Assembly (NCBI GenBank): GCA_003213165.1
Contig: QCNO01000001.1
Coordinates: 1 to 64,000, forward strand
Source of the DNA: OCS155 cluster bacterium AG-426-D23
GTDB taxonomy: Bacteria > Actinomycetota > Acidimicrobiia > Actinomarinales > Actinomarinaceae
Reading direction: 5' to 3'
Length of the DNA: 64,000 nt
The position numbers and the translations under genes were made by a program. The first letter of the stretch is position 1; the number at the start of each line of letters is the position of its first letter. The notes below the pieces were generated by a model. That model had not been told where the DNA came from, did not search any database, and saw nothing but the letters and a program-made list of their open reading frames with translations. Below, piece by piece: positions 52,915 through 63,700 of the stretch.

Positions 52915-52917
52915 ATT

Positions 52918-53364
52918 ATGGCATTAGTTGATGATTTAAGTGCTGCTTTAAAAGAAGCAATGAAAGCAAAAGACAAACCCAAGTTAGATGCAATTAGACA
53001 GGTTCAAACAGAGATAGCAAAGAAAAAATCTGAAAAAGGCGAAGAAGCAACTGATGAGTTAGTTTTAGCAGTAATCTCGTCTTATGTTAAGAAGATGACA
53101 AAAGCAGTAGAAGAATACCAGACACTTGGTGACCGAGGTACTGAAATGGCTGAAAAAATTCAATTTGAAATCGATTTTTTGAGTGAGTGGTTACCTGAAC
53201 AACTAAGTGAAGAGGAAGTTGAAAAAATTGTCGATGCAGTTCTCTTTGAAATGGGTGATATTGATATTTCTCAAATGGGCAAAGTGATTGGTGCTGTCAT
53301 GTCAAAAGGCGATGGAATAGATGGCTCTCTTGTTAGTAAAATTGTGAAATCAAAATTAACTTGA
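52918..53364 (+). CDS. GatB/YqeY domain protein
   Basis: 148 aa stand-alone YqeY: LSAALKEAMKAKDKPKLDAIRQVQTEIAKKK, then FLSEWLPEQLSEEEVEKIVD and QMGKVIGAVMSK. The domain is the tRNA-binding tail of the amidotransferase GatB; the stand-alone protein's role is not settled. It is full length with an ATG start. Confidence 0.93.
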   Translation: MALVDDLSAALKEAMKAKDKPKLDAIRQVQTEIAKKKSEKGEEATDELVLAVISSYVKKMTKAVEEYQTLGDRGTEMAEKIQFEIDFLSEWLPEQLSEEEVEKIVDAVLFEMGDIDISQMGKVIGAVMSKGDGIDGSLVSKIVKSKLT

Positions 53365-53405
53365 AGATTCCGTAAAACTTTAATTTTTAAATTAACATTC
53401 GTTAT

Positions 53406-54398
53406 GTGAAAACTTTTAAGGTAGTTATTTTTGTTTTTCTTTCAATAAATATTTTTATTTGGCTGGTAACTTATTTTTTGAACATAAATTTATTCTCAAT
53501 ATTAAGAATACAGGCACCGAGCATAGCAATAGCTGAACCTTCATACAAACTTTCATCAAATACCAAAATTAACGATCCCTACAATGTGGCATTTATTCTT
53601 TATGATTCTGAATGCAATAATTTTGGCCCTTTTGATTATCAAGAAGCATTGGTTAAGCTCTCCGAGGGCCTAACTACCCAATGCAATTCGGTAGTAAATG
53701 AGAATGATGTTTCTATCAATCTTCATGAAATCACAGATGATAGCGATACTAGTGTCAAAAATAACATTACAAATTTTCTCTATTCTGTGATTGAATCTCC
53801 AAATATCGGTATTGACGAACCTACATATAAATTAAACTCCAACCAAGAAAATAATGTTTCATATCCTGGATTTGAGGGAGACGTTGAATCAAATCTTAGA
53901 ATTCAGCTCGTACTCTCTCAATTACCTGAACCACTCAGAAAAATAGTAACCACCAAAGTAGATGTAATAAATGGCTGCCATCCTTATGGCGAAGCTTTAT
54001 TTAATAGATGTGTTTATGGTGTTTTCGATCCAGTAGGTTATGGTGCTGATGGCAACTATGGAAATGAATGGGCTATGACAATTTGGATATCTGATAGAGG
54101 GATAGAATCTGGAAAATTAAATGATATAGTCGTTCATGAAGTTGCACATGCTTATTCCTACCTTGTTATGAAAGAATGCATTTTGCAAGATGGTACATCT
54201 TTTAGGGAGCTTGCTCACGACAGATATGGTGATGATGAAAACTTAGCAGATGTTTTTGTTTATTACTTTGGTGGTAAATGGACCAACTATTACAAGCTTG
54301 AATACTTGCCTGAGCAAGATCGTAAATGGATGACAAACATGATTGATTACTGTGGGATTTACCAAGAAGCTGTTGCATCACTTACTGTGTCTTCTTAA
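53406..54398 (+). CDS. Membrane-anchored HExxH metallopeptidase-like protein
   Basis: 330 aa, GTG start. An N-terminal helix (VVIFVFLSINIFIWLVTYFL) acts as anchor or uncleaved signal. An imperfect repeat of the phrase (I/D)EPSYKL / DEPTYKLNSN occurs near residues 45 and 140. The C-terminal domain has IVVHEVAHAYSYLV (HExxH), then REL...DDENLADVFVYYFGG about 35 residues later, a plausible Glu-zincin third ligand region. Several Cys suggest extracellular disulfides. I cannot name a family; peptidase function is inferred from the motif. Confidence 0.76.
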   Translation: MKTFKVVIFVFLSINIFIWLVTYFLNINLFSILRIQAPSIAIAEPSYKLSSNTKINDPYNVAFILYDSECNNFGPFDYQEALVKLSEGLTTQCNSVVNENDVSINLHEITDDSDTSVKNNITNFLYSVIESPNIGIDEPTYKLNSNQENNVSYPGFEGDVESNLRIQLVLSQLPEPLRKIVTTKVDVINGCHPYGEALFNRCVYGVFDPVGYGADGNYGNEWAMTIWISDRGIESGKLNDIVVHEVAHAYSYLVMKECILQDGTSFRELAHDRYGDDENLADVFVYYFGGKWTNYYKLEYLPEQDRKWMTNMIDYCGIYQEAVASLTVSS

Positions 54399-54452
54399 AA
54401 TCATCAAAATTAGTTGTTGTTTGGCTCAAAATAACATTTATCCTTACTAATT

Positions 54453-55712
54453 ATGAAAAATAAATCATATAATGTTGCAGTTTTAGGTGCAGGAAATATT
54501 GGGTCTGCAGTTATATCTCGATTATTACATCTAGATAAAGAACTCCTAGACATAAACCTCTCCAAGGTTTTAGTCAAAGATGCAACAAAAGACAGAGATT
54601 TTGACAAGAATCTTTTAACTGAAGATTTCAATGAAATTGCTAATGATGAAAATATTGATTTAATAATAGAGGTTCTCGGTGGCGTAGAACCGGGAAAAGG
54701 ATACATCAATACATTATTACAAAAAGGAAAATCTGTAATCACAGCAAACAAGGACATCGTTGCTGATTGCGGTGAGGAGTTGATTAAGGCTGCTCAAGAG
54801 AATAATTCGAGTTTATATTTTGAAGCAGCAGTTGCTGCTGGCATACCTGTGTTAAAACCACTAATTGAAAGTTTAAGGGGAGAAGAGTTAACAAGGGTTG
54901 CAGGCATTATTAATGGAACGAGTAATTACATTTTAACTGCAATGGAAGAAGGCAGTACCTATGAAGATGCATTACAAAACGCACAAGATTTAGGTTATGC
55001 AGAACCCGATCCTACAAATGATGTAGAAGGTATTGATGCAAAATATAAAGCTATGATATTATCGCTTCTTTGCTTTGGTGTATCACCATCAACTGATGGA
55101 GTGTATACAGAAGGTATCTCTCAAATAACTAAAGATGATTTCGATTGGGCAAAAAGACTAAATAAAACTATCAAACTTGTGGCACAAATAGATAACAGCG
55201 AAGACGGCTTTAATGCCAGAGTCTACCCAGTACTTGTTGACAACAAGCACCCACTTGCTGCAATAAGAGGCGCATTGAATGCTGTACTTGTTGAAGGTGA
55301 AAATATTAATCAACTAGTATTTTCAGGACCTGGTGCTGGTGCTGCCCCAACTGCAAGTGCAATTATTGGTGACGTTCTCAGTGCATGCCATCAAATGGCA
55401 AGTAATCAAACTAATTGGTATCCATTACGTTCACCAAAAACTGGTGATAAAGCAATGAAAGATGTTTATTCAAGTTGGTTTATCAGGCTATCAGTAAAAG
55501 ACGAACCTGGAGTTCTGGCCACAATTGCGAGCCTATTTGGAGATAACAATGTGAGTATAGAAAGCGTTATTCAAGAAGGAAGAGGAGATAACGCAGAGTT
55601 AGTTCTAGTTACTCATGAGGCTGTAGAAGAAGATTTAACTAGCTCTATAGACAGTATTGCAAACCTTGAAAGCGTTAGCTCTGTAACATCTACAATCAGA
55701 GTGTATTTATAA
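54453..55712 (+). CDS. hom: Homoserine dehydrogenase
   Basis: 419 aa. NAD(P)-binding VAVLGAGNIGSAVISRLL, TANKDIVADCGEEL, the catalytic-domain block AAGIPVLKPLIESLRG and GIINGTSNYILTAMEE, ending in an ACT domain (VKDEPGVLATIASLFGDNNVSIES). It reduces aspartate semialdehyde to homoserine; the ACT domain suggests threonine feedback. It lies 4 bp upstream of thrC. Confidence 0.96.
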   Translation: MKNKSYNVAVLGAGNIGSAVISRLLHLDKELLDINLSKVLVKDATKDRDFDKNLLTEDFNEIANDENIDLIIEVLGGVEPGKGYINTLLQKGKSVITANKDIVADCGEELIKAAQENNSSLYFEAAVAAGIPVLKPLIESLRGEELTRVAGIINGTSNYILTAMEEGSTYEDALQNAQDLGYAEPDPTNDVEGIDAKYKAMILSLLCFGVSPSTDGVYTEGISQITKDDFDWAKRLNKTIKLVAQIDNSEDGFNARVYPVLVDNKHPLAAIRGALNAVLVEGENINQLVFSGPGAGAAPTASAIIGDVLSACHQMASNQTNWYPLRSPKTGDKAMKDVYSSWFIRLSVKDEPGVLATIASLFGDNNVSIESVIQEGRGDNAELVLVTHEAVEEDLTSSIDSIANLESVSSVTSTIRVYL

Positions 55713-55716
55713 ACAA

Positions 55717-57042
55717 GTGATCACATACCATTCAACACGTGGAAGTAACTCAACCCTTTCTTTTAAAGATGTTGTCTTATCAGGTGTTGCAGATGATAAA
55801 GGATTGTTTTTACCTAACGGAACCACACTTGAAAATTTAAGCAATCTAACTCAAGAAGATTTAAGTTACGAGGATTTCGTAAAGACAATATTTATTGCCT
55901 TAGATAAAAACTCTTCCAACTACATTGATGATTTATCAATTTATTCAGGTTTTGAAAACTCACCGGAGCCAGTACTTAGAGAGATTGAAAAAAATAAATA
56001 TGTTATGGAACTATTCCATGGTCCTACAAAATCATTTAAAGATTATGCACTTCAACCACTTGGTGCAATTGCAGATAGAAGATTAGAAGAAGTCGGTGAG
56101 AGAGGATTAGTAATTGTTGCAACAAGTGGAGACACAGGAAGTGCAGCAATTCAAGCTGTTAAAGATTCAAAAAATATAGATATTGTTGTACTACACCCTC
56201 ACAATAAAGTAAGTGAATATCAAAGACGTCAGATGACAGAGGTTATTCAAGACAATGTATTGAATATTGCAATCGATGGCTCTTATGATGACTGTCAACA
56301 AATTGCAAAAACTCTTTTGCAGGAAAATGTTTTTAATAGAAGAGTAGTCTCATTGAATTCAATTAACTGGCTGAGAGTAATGGGTCAGACAGCCTATTAT
56401 GTATGGCTTACAAAACAATTTACAAATCCTATCAATATCTCAATTCCTTCTGGTAACTTTGGAAATGCTTATTCAGCGTGGTTTGGAAGAAGCAGAGGCC
56501 TTCCAATAAATGAAATATATTGTGCATCAAATATGAATGATGTACTTACAAGATTCATTGCAAGTGGCACATTAGAACCAAAGGAAACCATGCCAACTGT
56601 CGCACCGAGTATGGATATACAGATACCATCTAGTTTAGAGAGATTGATTTATGATTTAGAGGGAGATACATCATCATTTTATAATCAACTACAAAATGAA
56701 AAAGTTGCAACATTAAGCGAAGATGCAACAAAGAAATTACAAAGTATCTTTTCTTCAAGATCGTTTGATGATGAAATGATTTTGAGAGAAATTAAAGACT
56801 TCAATAAAAATTATGACTGGATTGTCGATCCTCATACTGCAACAGCTGTTTCAAAGAAAGTTACTTTCGATTCGAATCTTCCAGTTGTTGGAGTAGCGAC
56901 GGCATCTCCCGAAAAATTTAGTAATGTAATTTCCTCCGTGATTTCATCATTTTCAGTAAAAAACTCTGAAAATACTGAGGATTATATTGTTTGTAGATCC
57001 GATTCTTCTACAGTTGAAAATGCAATAAATGAGTATTTTTAA
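55717..57042 (+). CDS. thrC: Threonine synthase
   Basis: 441 aa, the longer class of threonine synthase. YHSTRGSNSTLSFKDVVLSG at the N terminus, the PLP-lysine motif HGPTKSFKDYALQPLG, then VATSGDTGSAAIQAVK and SIPSGNFGNAYSAW for phosphate binding. It converts O-phosphohomoserine to threonine. GTG start. Homoserine kinase is not in this cluster. Confidence 0.96.
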   Translation: MITYHSTRGSNSTLSFKDVVLSGVADDKGLFLPNGTTLENLSNLTQEDLSYEDFVKTIFIALDKNSSNYIDDLSIYSGFENSPEPVLREIEKNKYVMELFHGPTKSFKDYALQPLGAIADRRLEEVGERGLVIVATSGDTGSAAIQAVKDSKNIDIVVLHPHNKVSEYQRRQMTEVIQDNVLNIAIDGSYDDCQQIAKTLLQENVFNRRVVSLNSINWLRVMGQTAYYVWLTKQFTNPINISIPSGNFGNAYSAWFGRSRGLPINEIYCASNMNDVLTRFIASGTLEPKETMPTVAPSMDIQIPSSLERLIYDLEGDTSSFYNQLQNEKVATLSEDATKKLQSIFSSRSFDDEMILREIKDFNKNYDWIVDPHTATAVSKKVTFDSNLPVVGVATASPEKFSNVISSVISSFSVKNSENTEDYIVCRSDSSTVENAINEYF

Positions 57043-57084
57043 AAAAATTTTCAATTCTTAAATTAATTAATGTAAGATGCCCAT

Positions 57085-57705
57085 ATGGCTGATATCCAAC
57101 AAGACGGTAGAGCAAGACGGCAGCAAGATATTTTTGACCTTAATAGGATAAAACTTATCAACACAGCTGTTGATGTCATAAATGAAGTTGGAGATATTAG
57201 AGAAGTTACTTTGACACAAATTGCAAAAGAAGCAGGTGTTTCGCCTGCAACAGCATACAATCATTTTCCCGACAGAATGGAAGATGTGTTTTCAGCGATT
57301 GTTCACTCAAAAATGGATGTAGCTGCAAACATGGGTGCTACTCTTGCAGACAAATCTTTGAGTGTTGTTGATAAATTAAAACAGATTCCAATTACATATG
57401 CAGAGAACCTCATCAGCCTCGGATACACTGGAAAAGTTTTAATCATTCAGATGTTTAATTTAGTCAATGTAAACAAATGGCTAGACCAAGATCCAGTACA
57501 AGCAATTACAGCTTTACTGAGTAATTCTGATGAATATCGGGACAGAGCAGATGAAATTGCTGTGAATATGGCAACCGCATTTAGGGGAGCAATGTTTGAA
57601 TATGCACTAAACATTGGAGATCATGAGCTATTTAATAGGTATTCAGAGGAGTTTTTCTTAAAAACTTCCGAAAATTTAGTAGAAAACATACTAAAACAGT
57701 ACTAA
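57085..57705 (+). CDS. TetR-family transcription regulator
   Basis: 206 aa with an N-terminal TetR helix-turn-helix: LTQIAKEAGVSPATAYNHFPDRMEDVFSAIV, preceded by a basic stretch (DGRARRQQD). The all-helical C-terminal ligand domain is not assignable. It is on the same strand as, and just before, the giant surface-protein gene, with a palindrome between them, so that gene is the first candidate target. It could also serve an unlinked gene. Confidence 0.93.
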   Translation: MADIQQDGRARRQQDIFDLNRIKLINTAVDVINEVGDIREVTLTQIAKEAGVSPATAYNHFPDRMEDVFSAIVHSKMDVAANMGATLADKSLSVVDKLKQIPITYAENLISLGYTGKVLIIQMFNLVNVNKWLDQDPVQAITALLSNSDEYRDRADEIAVNMATAFRGAMFEYALNIGDHELFNRYSEEFFLKTSENLVENILKQY

Positions 57706-57759
57706 ATTTTTTAAAAATAACATTTACTTTAAATCAATTCCAGTTAAACTGAAGTTAAG

Positions 57760-57783
57760 TTAATTAGAATTAAATCTAATTAA
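57760..57783. repeat. 24-bp palindrome between tetR and giant gene, candidate operator
   Basis: TTAATTAGA-ATTAAA-TCTAATTAA: perfect 9-bp arms around a 6-bp spacer, 54 bp after the TetR stop and 16 bp before the proposed GTG start of the giant gene. TetR proteins bind such palindromes, often next to their own gene. An A-run on the plus strand follows it; on the minus strand that would be a T-run before the hairpin, so it is not a good terminator in either direction. Chance is possible in AT-rich DNA. Confidence 0.5.
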
Positions 57784-57799
57784 AAAAAAGTTGTTGTGT

Positions 57800-60700
57800 G
57801 TGATAAATAAATTTTATTTTATATTGTGTTGTCTTAGAGTAAAGTCGTTTTTTCACGCCATCAACTATAAAAAAATCACAACAACAACACTTCATGTCCT
57901 TTTATTTGCATTAGTATTTATCTCTTCTTGGGCCACACCACAAGAAGAAGCATATGCAAATACGACATGGGAATGTAACGATGCTTCAGAGAGAGCGTAT
58001 TTCTATAAACTTGACTGGGAGTTTACGGACAACTTTTTTACAATCTCTCAATATGTTGCCACATCAACATCAACAGTTAACTTAAATGAGACACAAGTTA
58101 GTTTATCTGGCTTAGCGGTAGGCGGAACAAGCATAACTGGTGTAAAAGGTATTAATGGTTTAGCCATGTCACCTGATGGAAAGATGTATGTAACAATCAC
58201 ATCTTCAGCAAATGGTACTGATCTTTTCCAAATTAATACTAATGGTTCACTCACACACTTAAAAAATATGGGAGCATATGGAACTATTGGTCAGTTAGAT
58301 TTCTATCAGCTACCAGGCGGTGGTGGTCACTATGGTTTCTCATCTGGTGAGTATGTTTCTAAAGATGGCATAGATAGAATTTATTTCTCACAGGGTGCCT
58401 TTGATACTGACTCTGATGGAAATGGTTCAGATATAGCACGACCAAATTCAAATATGATCTACAACGTATCAAACGGTACAACAACTACCTTTCCAGATCC
58501 AGGTTTCGTTAGCCCGATTAATGCTGCTGACTTTGCCTATGTAGGGGACTGGGACGGATATGAGTTGATAACATATGATGCAATCAATAACAAAATACAC
58601 AGATTTGATATCGATAATCCATCAAGCTCATCTTCAATTGACCCACAAACAAGTGCTTTTTCTGGAGCAAGTACTGTACTTTCAGCATTCTCTTATAAAA
58701 CACCCGAGGGTGAGATTCGATTTATTGTAGATGACACAAACGGTATGCGTTTTGAGATTGTAAGAAATGGAACAAATAACTATAGCGTTACACAAAAAGG
58801 AAGCTCTTTCTTAACAAACAACTCTGATGGTGCCTCTTGTGGACCTAATGCATTTGATCCATTTTCACCAACATTTAAAGCTACTCTTACAGCATGTTCA
58901 AATGGTTTCGCGACACCACAACTTAAAATCACAAACAACAAATCCAGCACACAATTCTTTGATGTTGATGTCAGTGTAGATGGAGGTTCGTTTACAAATC
59001 TTGTTGATGGGCAGTCGGTGGCTCCAGGTAATGACGTAACGCTTTCGGCCAATCCGGAATATGATGGCAGAACAATACAATTCCGTATGCGCTATAACTC
59101 ATCTAATCCATCTAATTCTGCAACTTCCTACAATGTAGGTCAACAATTAACTGTCAGTGGTTGTGGAAACTACACTCTAGCAACTGGTTCTGTTGCGACT
59201 GCAAATGGAACATGTTTAGGTGATGGTACAGCAAAGCCTACAATTACTCTTACAGCAACTGGTAACACAACAGTATTTTTTGATGTTGAGTACAAGGTAG
59301 GAAGTAGTGCCTGGCAGGCATTAAAAGATGGTGAACAAGTTGCAGTTGGCTCTCCAGAGACTTACGAGATAACGTCAGCAGTAGCACACGGCTCTACAGT
59401 TACTTTTAGATATATTGTTGGCGCTAGTAATCCTTCTGGTACGAACTGGACAGAGTCTTCTTCTGTATCTGTTAACTGTCCTGTGTTCAGTATGACTGCG
59501 AGTCTAAACTCACCTTCATGTACAACTAATCAACCATATAAGACCTACACAATGACAGTGCAAAATACAGGTAACCAAACGCACTTTGTTCACATTAAAG
59601 GAAATATAAATCAAAATGGTCAGTCTGGGACTGAAGGTTTTATTGAATATGGTAGGAATATAAGTGCTAATTCTTCATATACGTTTAGTTTTCAAATGTG
59701 GCATGGTGTAACACCACAAATTAGATGGTTTCATTCCACTAGTTATAACAGTTATACACTTTTCGATAATGGTGTTAATGGATCTTTGACCTCTAGTGCA
59801 AGTTATGGATCCAATGTTAAATCTGGGGATTCTTTTCTTACGCTTACTGACTCAGAGGTTGACTGTTTCTATGTAGGTCAAGGTGGTGCCTCTAATAACT
59901 CAAGTAGCAATTATGCCAGCACGACTAAAACCATATCACAGGTTTGTGATGCTCAGGGAAGTGCTATTGCAAGATTTACTATTAAACAAAGAGATGCAGC
60001 AAACGATAGCTTTAATGGTTTTATCGATGTTGATTACTCAACAAATGGTTCAACGTGGTCAACTCTGGCTGATGGGGTAGCATTTAATGATGGAGTAACG
60101 TTAACGTATGACTCTCCATCTACATTATCCTCTGGATCAACTGCGTATTTTCGATTTAGAATTGATGAAACAGATCCTGATAGTACAGCAGCATGGGGTA
60201 TCTATACCCAGGCAATAAATTGTCAGGCTAATTTTAGTGTTTCACAAACAGTAACTTCATGTTCAGCATCTGGTCAAACTACAACACTAACAATTACTAA
60301 TAACGAATCTCAGACAATTTACTTTAGAGCGGTACCTTCAAAAATTGGTGCAAGCAATAGTGAAACAAGCTCATCTAATTACGAAGATGATGATATACAG
60401 TTATTCTCCATTGCTGCAAATACTACCTACTCACACACAACAACAAAGACTTATACATATGGTGTCTCCAGTTATATTTACTGGAAAGTCCAGGGTTCTT
60501 TTACACAAAATCCAGATTGGACCAATACAACATTACATAACTTTAATTACACTTCAGAAGTACAAACAAATTGTAATCCTTCAACTACTGGAGTGTATGC
60601 AATGAGTACTTGTACTATCACAGGAAAAACATCAACACTTACAATAACAAACAATGAGTCAGCAACAATCTATGTCAGGGTTCAGCCATCAGAGGATAAA

Positions 60701-63700
60701 CTCACAACATCTAGTTATCAGGACTCTTCCTATTACGACACTTCACCAGCACCAATTGTTTATGCCATACCTGCAAATACGACAGTAACGTATGATGCAA
60801 GTGCTAGGCCTGGATTTCAAGAAACCTACTCATCAGACTCCGGGCAAATTTATTATGCTCACTGGAGATATCAAGTTTCCTATGTTGAAAATGTAAGCTG
60901 GCAGGCTCAAGCATTTCCTTACGTCTATGTAAGTAGAGCAAGAAACACGGGTGATCTCACAAGTGGTTCGTATGTAATTGATTGCAATAGATATGAGACT
61001 AGCCCAACCACATCGAATTTTCAACAATATCAATTTGAAGACAATACACATCCAAATGCCTGTATAAATGATTCAGCTTGGGTGACAAATGAGTTTTACG
61101 ATAATGCTTACAACAACAACGCAGATTATAACAAGATGTGGTGGATTTTTGAGTACTCAATCGATGATGGAAATAACTGGTCAAATGCAAATATTTTTTA
61201 CAGAAGACATGCGAATTCTAACACTTTAGATTCTGGCACTAACTTTAGATCCCCATCTTCACAACCCACAAATAATGGATGGTTAGCAACTACAACTACA
61301 GGAACTCTTATTAATACTGCTAATTATAGTTATAGATATTTTACTATCGGAACAAGAGTTGCCGATGGCTCCGTTGTTAAATTGAGATATAAAAAGGCAT
61401 TTACTCAAGCAGAATTGGCGAATGTAAATTACATAGAACTTGGCTCACAAAATAAATCACAGGCAGACAGAACTGCAGAATGTGATGTCGATTTAACAGA
61501 TTTTATCGAGGGTAGTGGAGGTACTGATGTGACCGTAAATGGTACCGTCGTTTCCAATTTGCTAACACAAGGTACCTGTCAAAACAATTCTAGTACTGGA
61601 TTTGCTGACACACTATTTTCAATCAAATCAGATTCTGGATCAGCTATATATTATATGAAGTTAGAGAAAAAAGTTGATGGAGCTAATGACTGGACAACGG
61701 TTTACTCAAATTATCAATTAAATGCTAACACGCTACTTCAAGAATCTGTACAGCTTAATCATGGACAAACCATTCAATACAAACTACATCTCTCACCAGA
61801 TACTGGAGACTTTTCGAATGTGACTGCATATACCACACCAGTTCTGACAGTTAACTGTCCAAGTACTGGTGCAGAGTTAGTTTTTGCATTAGGAGACTGT
61901 GTCTCTGGTGGTAACAAACCAATAGTAACAATAACTAATACTGGTTACCTGACAGCCCATTACGATGTCGATTACTCCATTGATCAGGGCAGCAACTGGC
62001 TTGATACATTCGGTACAGATGTATATCAAACTGTTCTACCAGGTGAAACAAGCACATTTACCTTTACGCCAACTATCACACAGGGTCAGACTGTGACTTT
62101 AAGATATAGGCATTCTCCAACATCACCAGTTAGTTCAGGTGCATTCACAACAGTGAATAACACAGTTCTTGTTGATTGTGATGTCAATGCAACTATAGGT
62201 GATGTGTTACAAGTATCTACAGCTGCAACATGTTATGGAGGAAATCAGCGATTTAAGGTCAAAGTAGATAATGATGAAACTACTTCAATACAGCTTCAGT
62301 ATAGAGCTTCAGAAGATGGAGGTACCTCATGGCCACATACAGGAAGTGTTACTGTAAACGCATCTTTTGATGACTATGTAACAATACCTGTCGATTTTCA
62401 ACACAATGAAAGCATAACATTTGAGCTCAGAACAGAACTTACACCAACATCTTCATACACCACATATACTACAAAAGGTCCTTTTACAGTTGATTGTTCT
62501 GTAGACAATTACTTAGCTTTTACAGCAACGTATGACGGATGTTCCTCAATGGGACCCGATATATTGGAATTTAGAGTAGCTAAATCATCTGGAAATATTC
62601 CAGGTGCAAATTATTACCAGTATTTACACTTTGATATTGAGATTTCTCATGATGGTAATACATGGAATCCATTCGGACCATGGATCAAAAATCATCTCAA
62701 TAGTACTAACTATATGTCTAATAGTTATTACAACGCAAGTTATCCAAGTCACTCAGGGTTTATTGATGTGGGTACTTATTCTGGTAGCAATGCCTATTGG
62801 AGTGCATATCATTTCACAGACTCTACTCACGATTACAAAATACGTTATCGATACTACAACTCTACAAGTTCAAGTCATGACCATGGTTCTTTATCAAATC
62901 TTCCGTGGACTGTAATGGATGTAGATAAAGATTTAGGTTGTGAATCGAATGATATTGAACCAGTTACTTTAGTTTCTACACAACAACAATGTCAGGAAAA
63001 TAGAGGAAAAGTTGAGTTTACATTTACTGATACTACCGTTTCACATAATACCCCTTACGAAGCCGCAACATTATTTTATAGATACTCAATAAATGGAGGA
63101 ACGACGTACTCGGCTCATCAGAAAGTATCTCCTCTGAATAACACGACTTCGTTTTTGCTTCCCGATAATACAACATTACCAAACACCACAGTAATTACTG
63201 TTCAGTGGGGATACATTAGAGATTTTTACCAATTAATTACTTATTTTGACCATATTGGCACAACAGACAAAAACGGTCTTTATACAAGAATGCCAACTAG
63301 TTCTCAAAATACATATGACACCACTTTGTCGACAAACTTCAGAACAGTAGTATATGAAAATACTACAAATATCTCTGTAGACTGTGATCCTGATTCTACA
63401 TATTCGCAGACTGTAACTGAGTGTGTGTGTAGTGATGGCGGTGCTAACTCAACATTAACTATTAATAATAACGAAAACTATACAACCTATTACAAGGTTA
63501 TGTATTCATTGGATGGTGGTCTAACATGGCAGTACTCTAATCCTAATATTGAGTCGGCTTACGACATATCGGTTGCGGCGGGGGCCCAAGACTCATCGCA
63601 GACAGTATTTGTACCTGATGGACAAACAATTACGTGGAGAATAAAAGACACTACTAATGGTGGTGACTTTGTTGGTCAAGACTGGGAATCTGTAGATGCA

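Noticed and set aside
57760-57783. Palindrome as an intrinsic terminator of tetR
   Set aside because: On the plus strand it is followed by A's, not T's, and the stem is almost all A-T; operator is the better reading.
58048-62915. Short ORFs of both strands (for example 58780-59052 minus, 59883-60080 plus, 60345-60605 plus, 62604-62915 plus)
   Set aside because: All are shadows inside the giant open frame that the track cannot list because it has no stop in the window.
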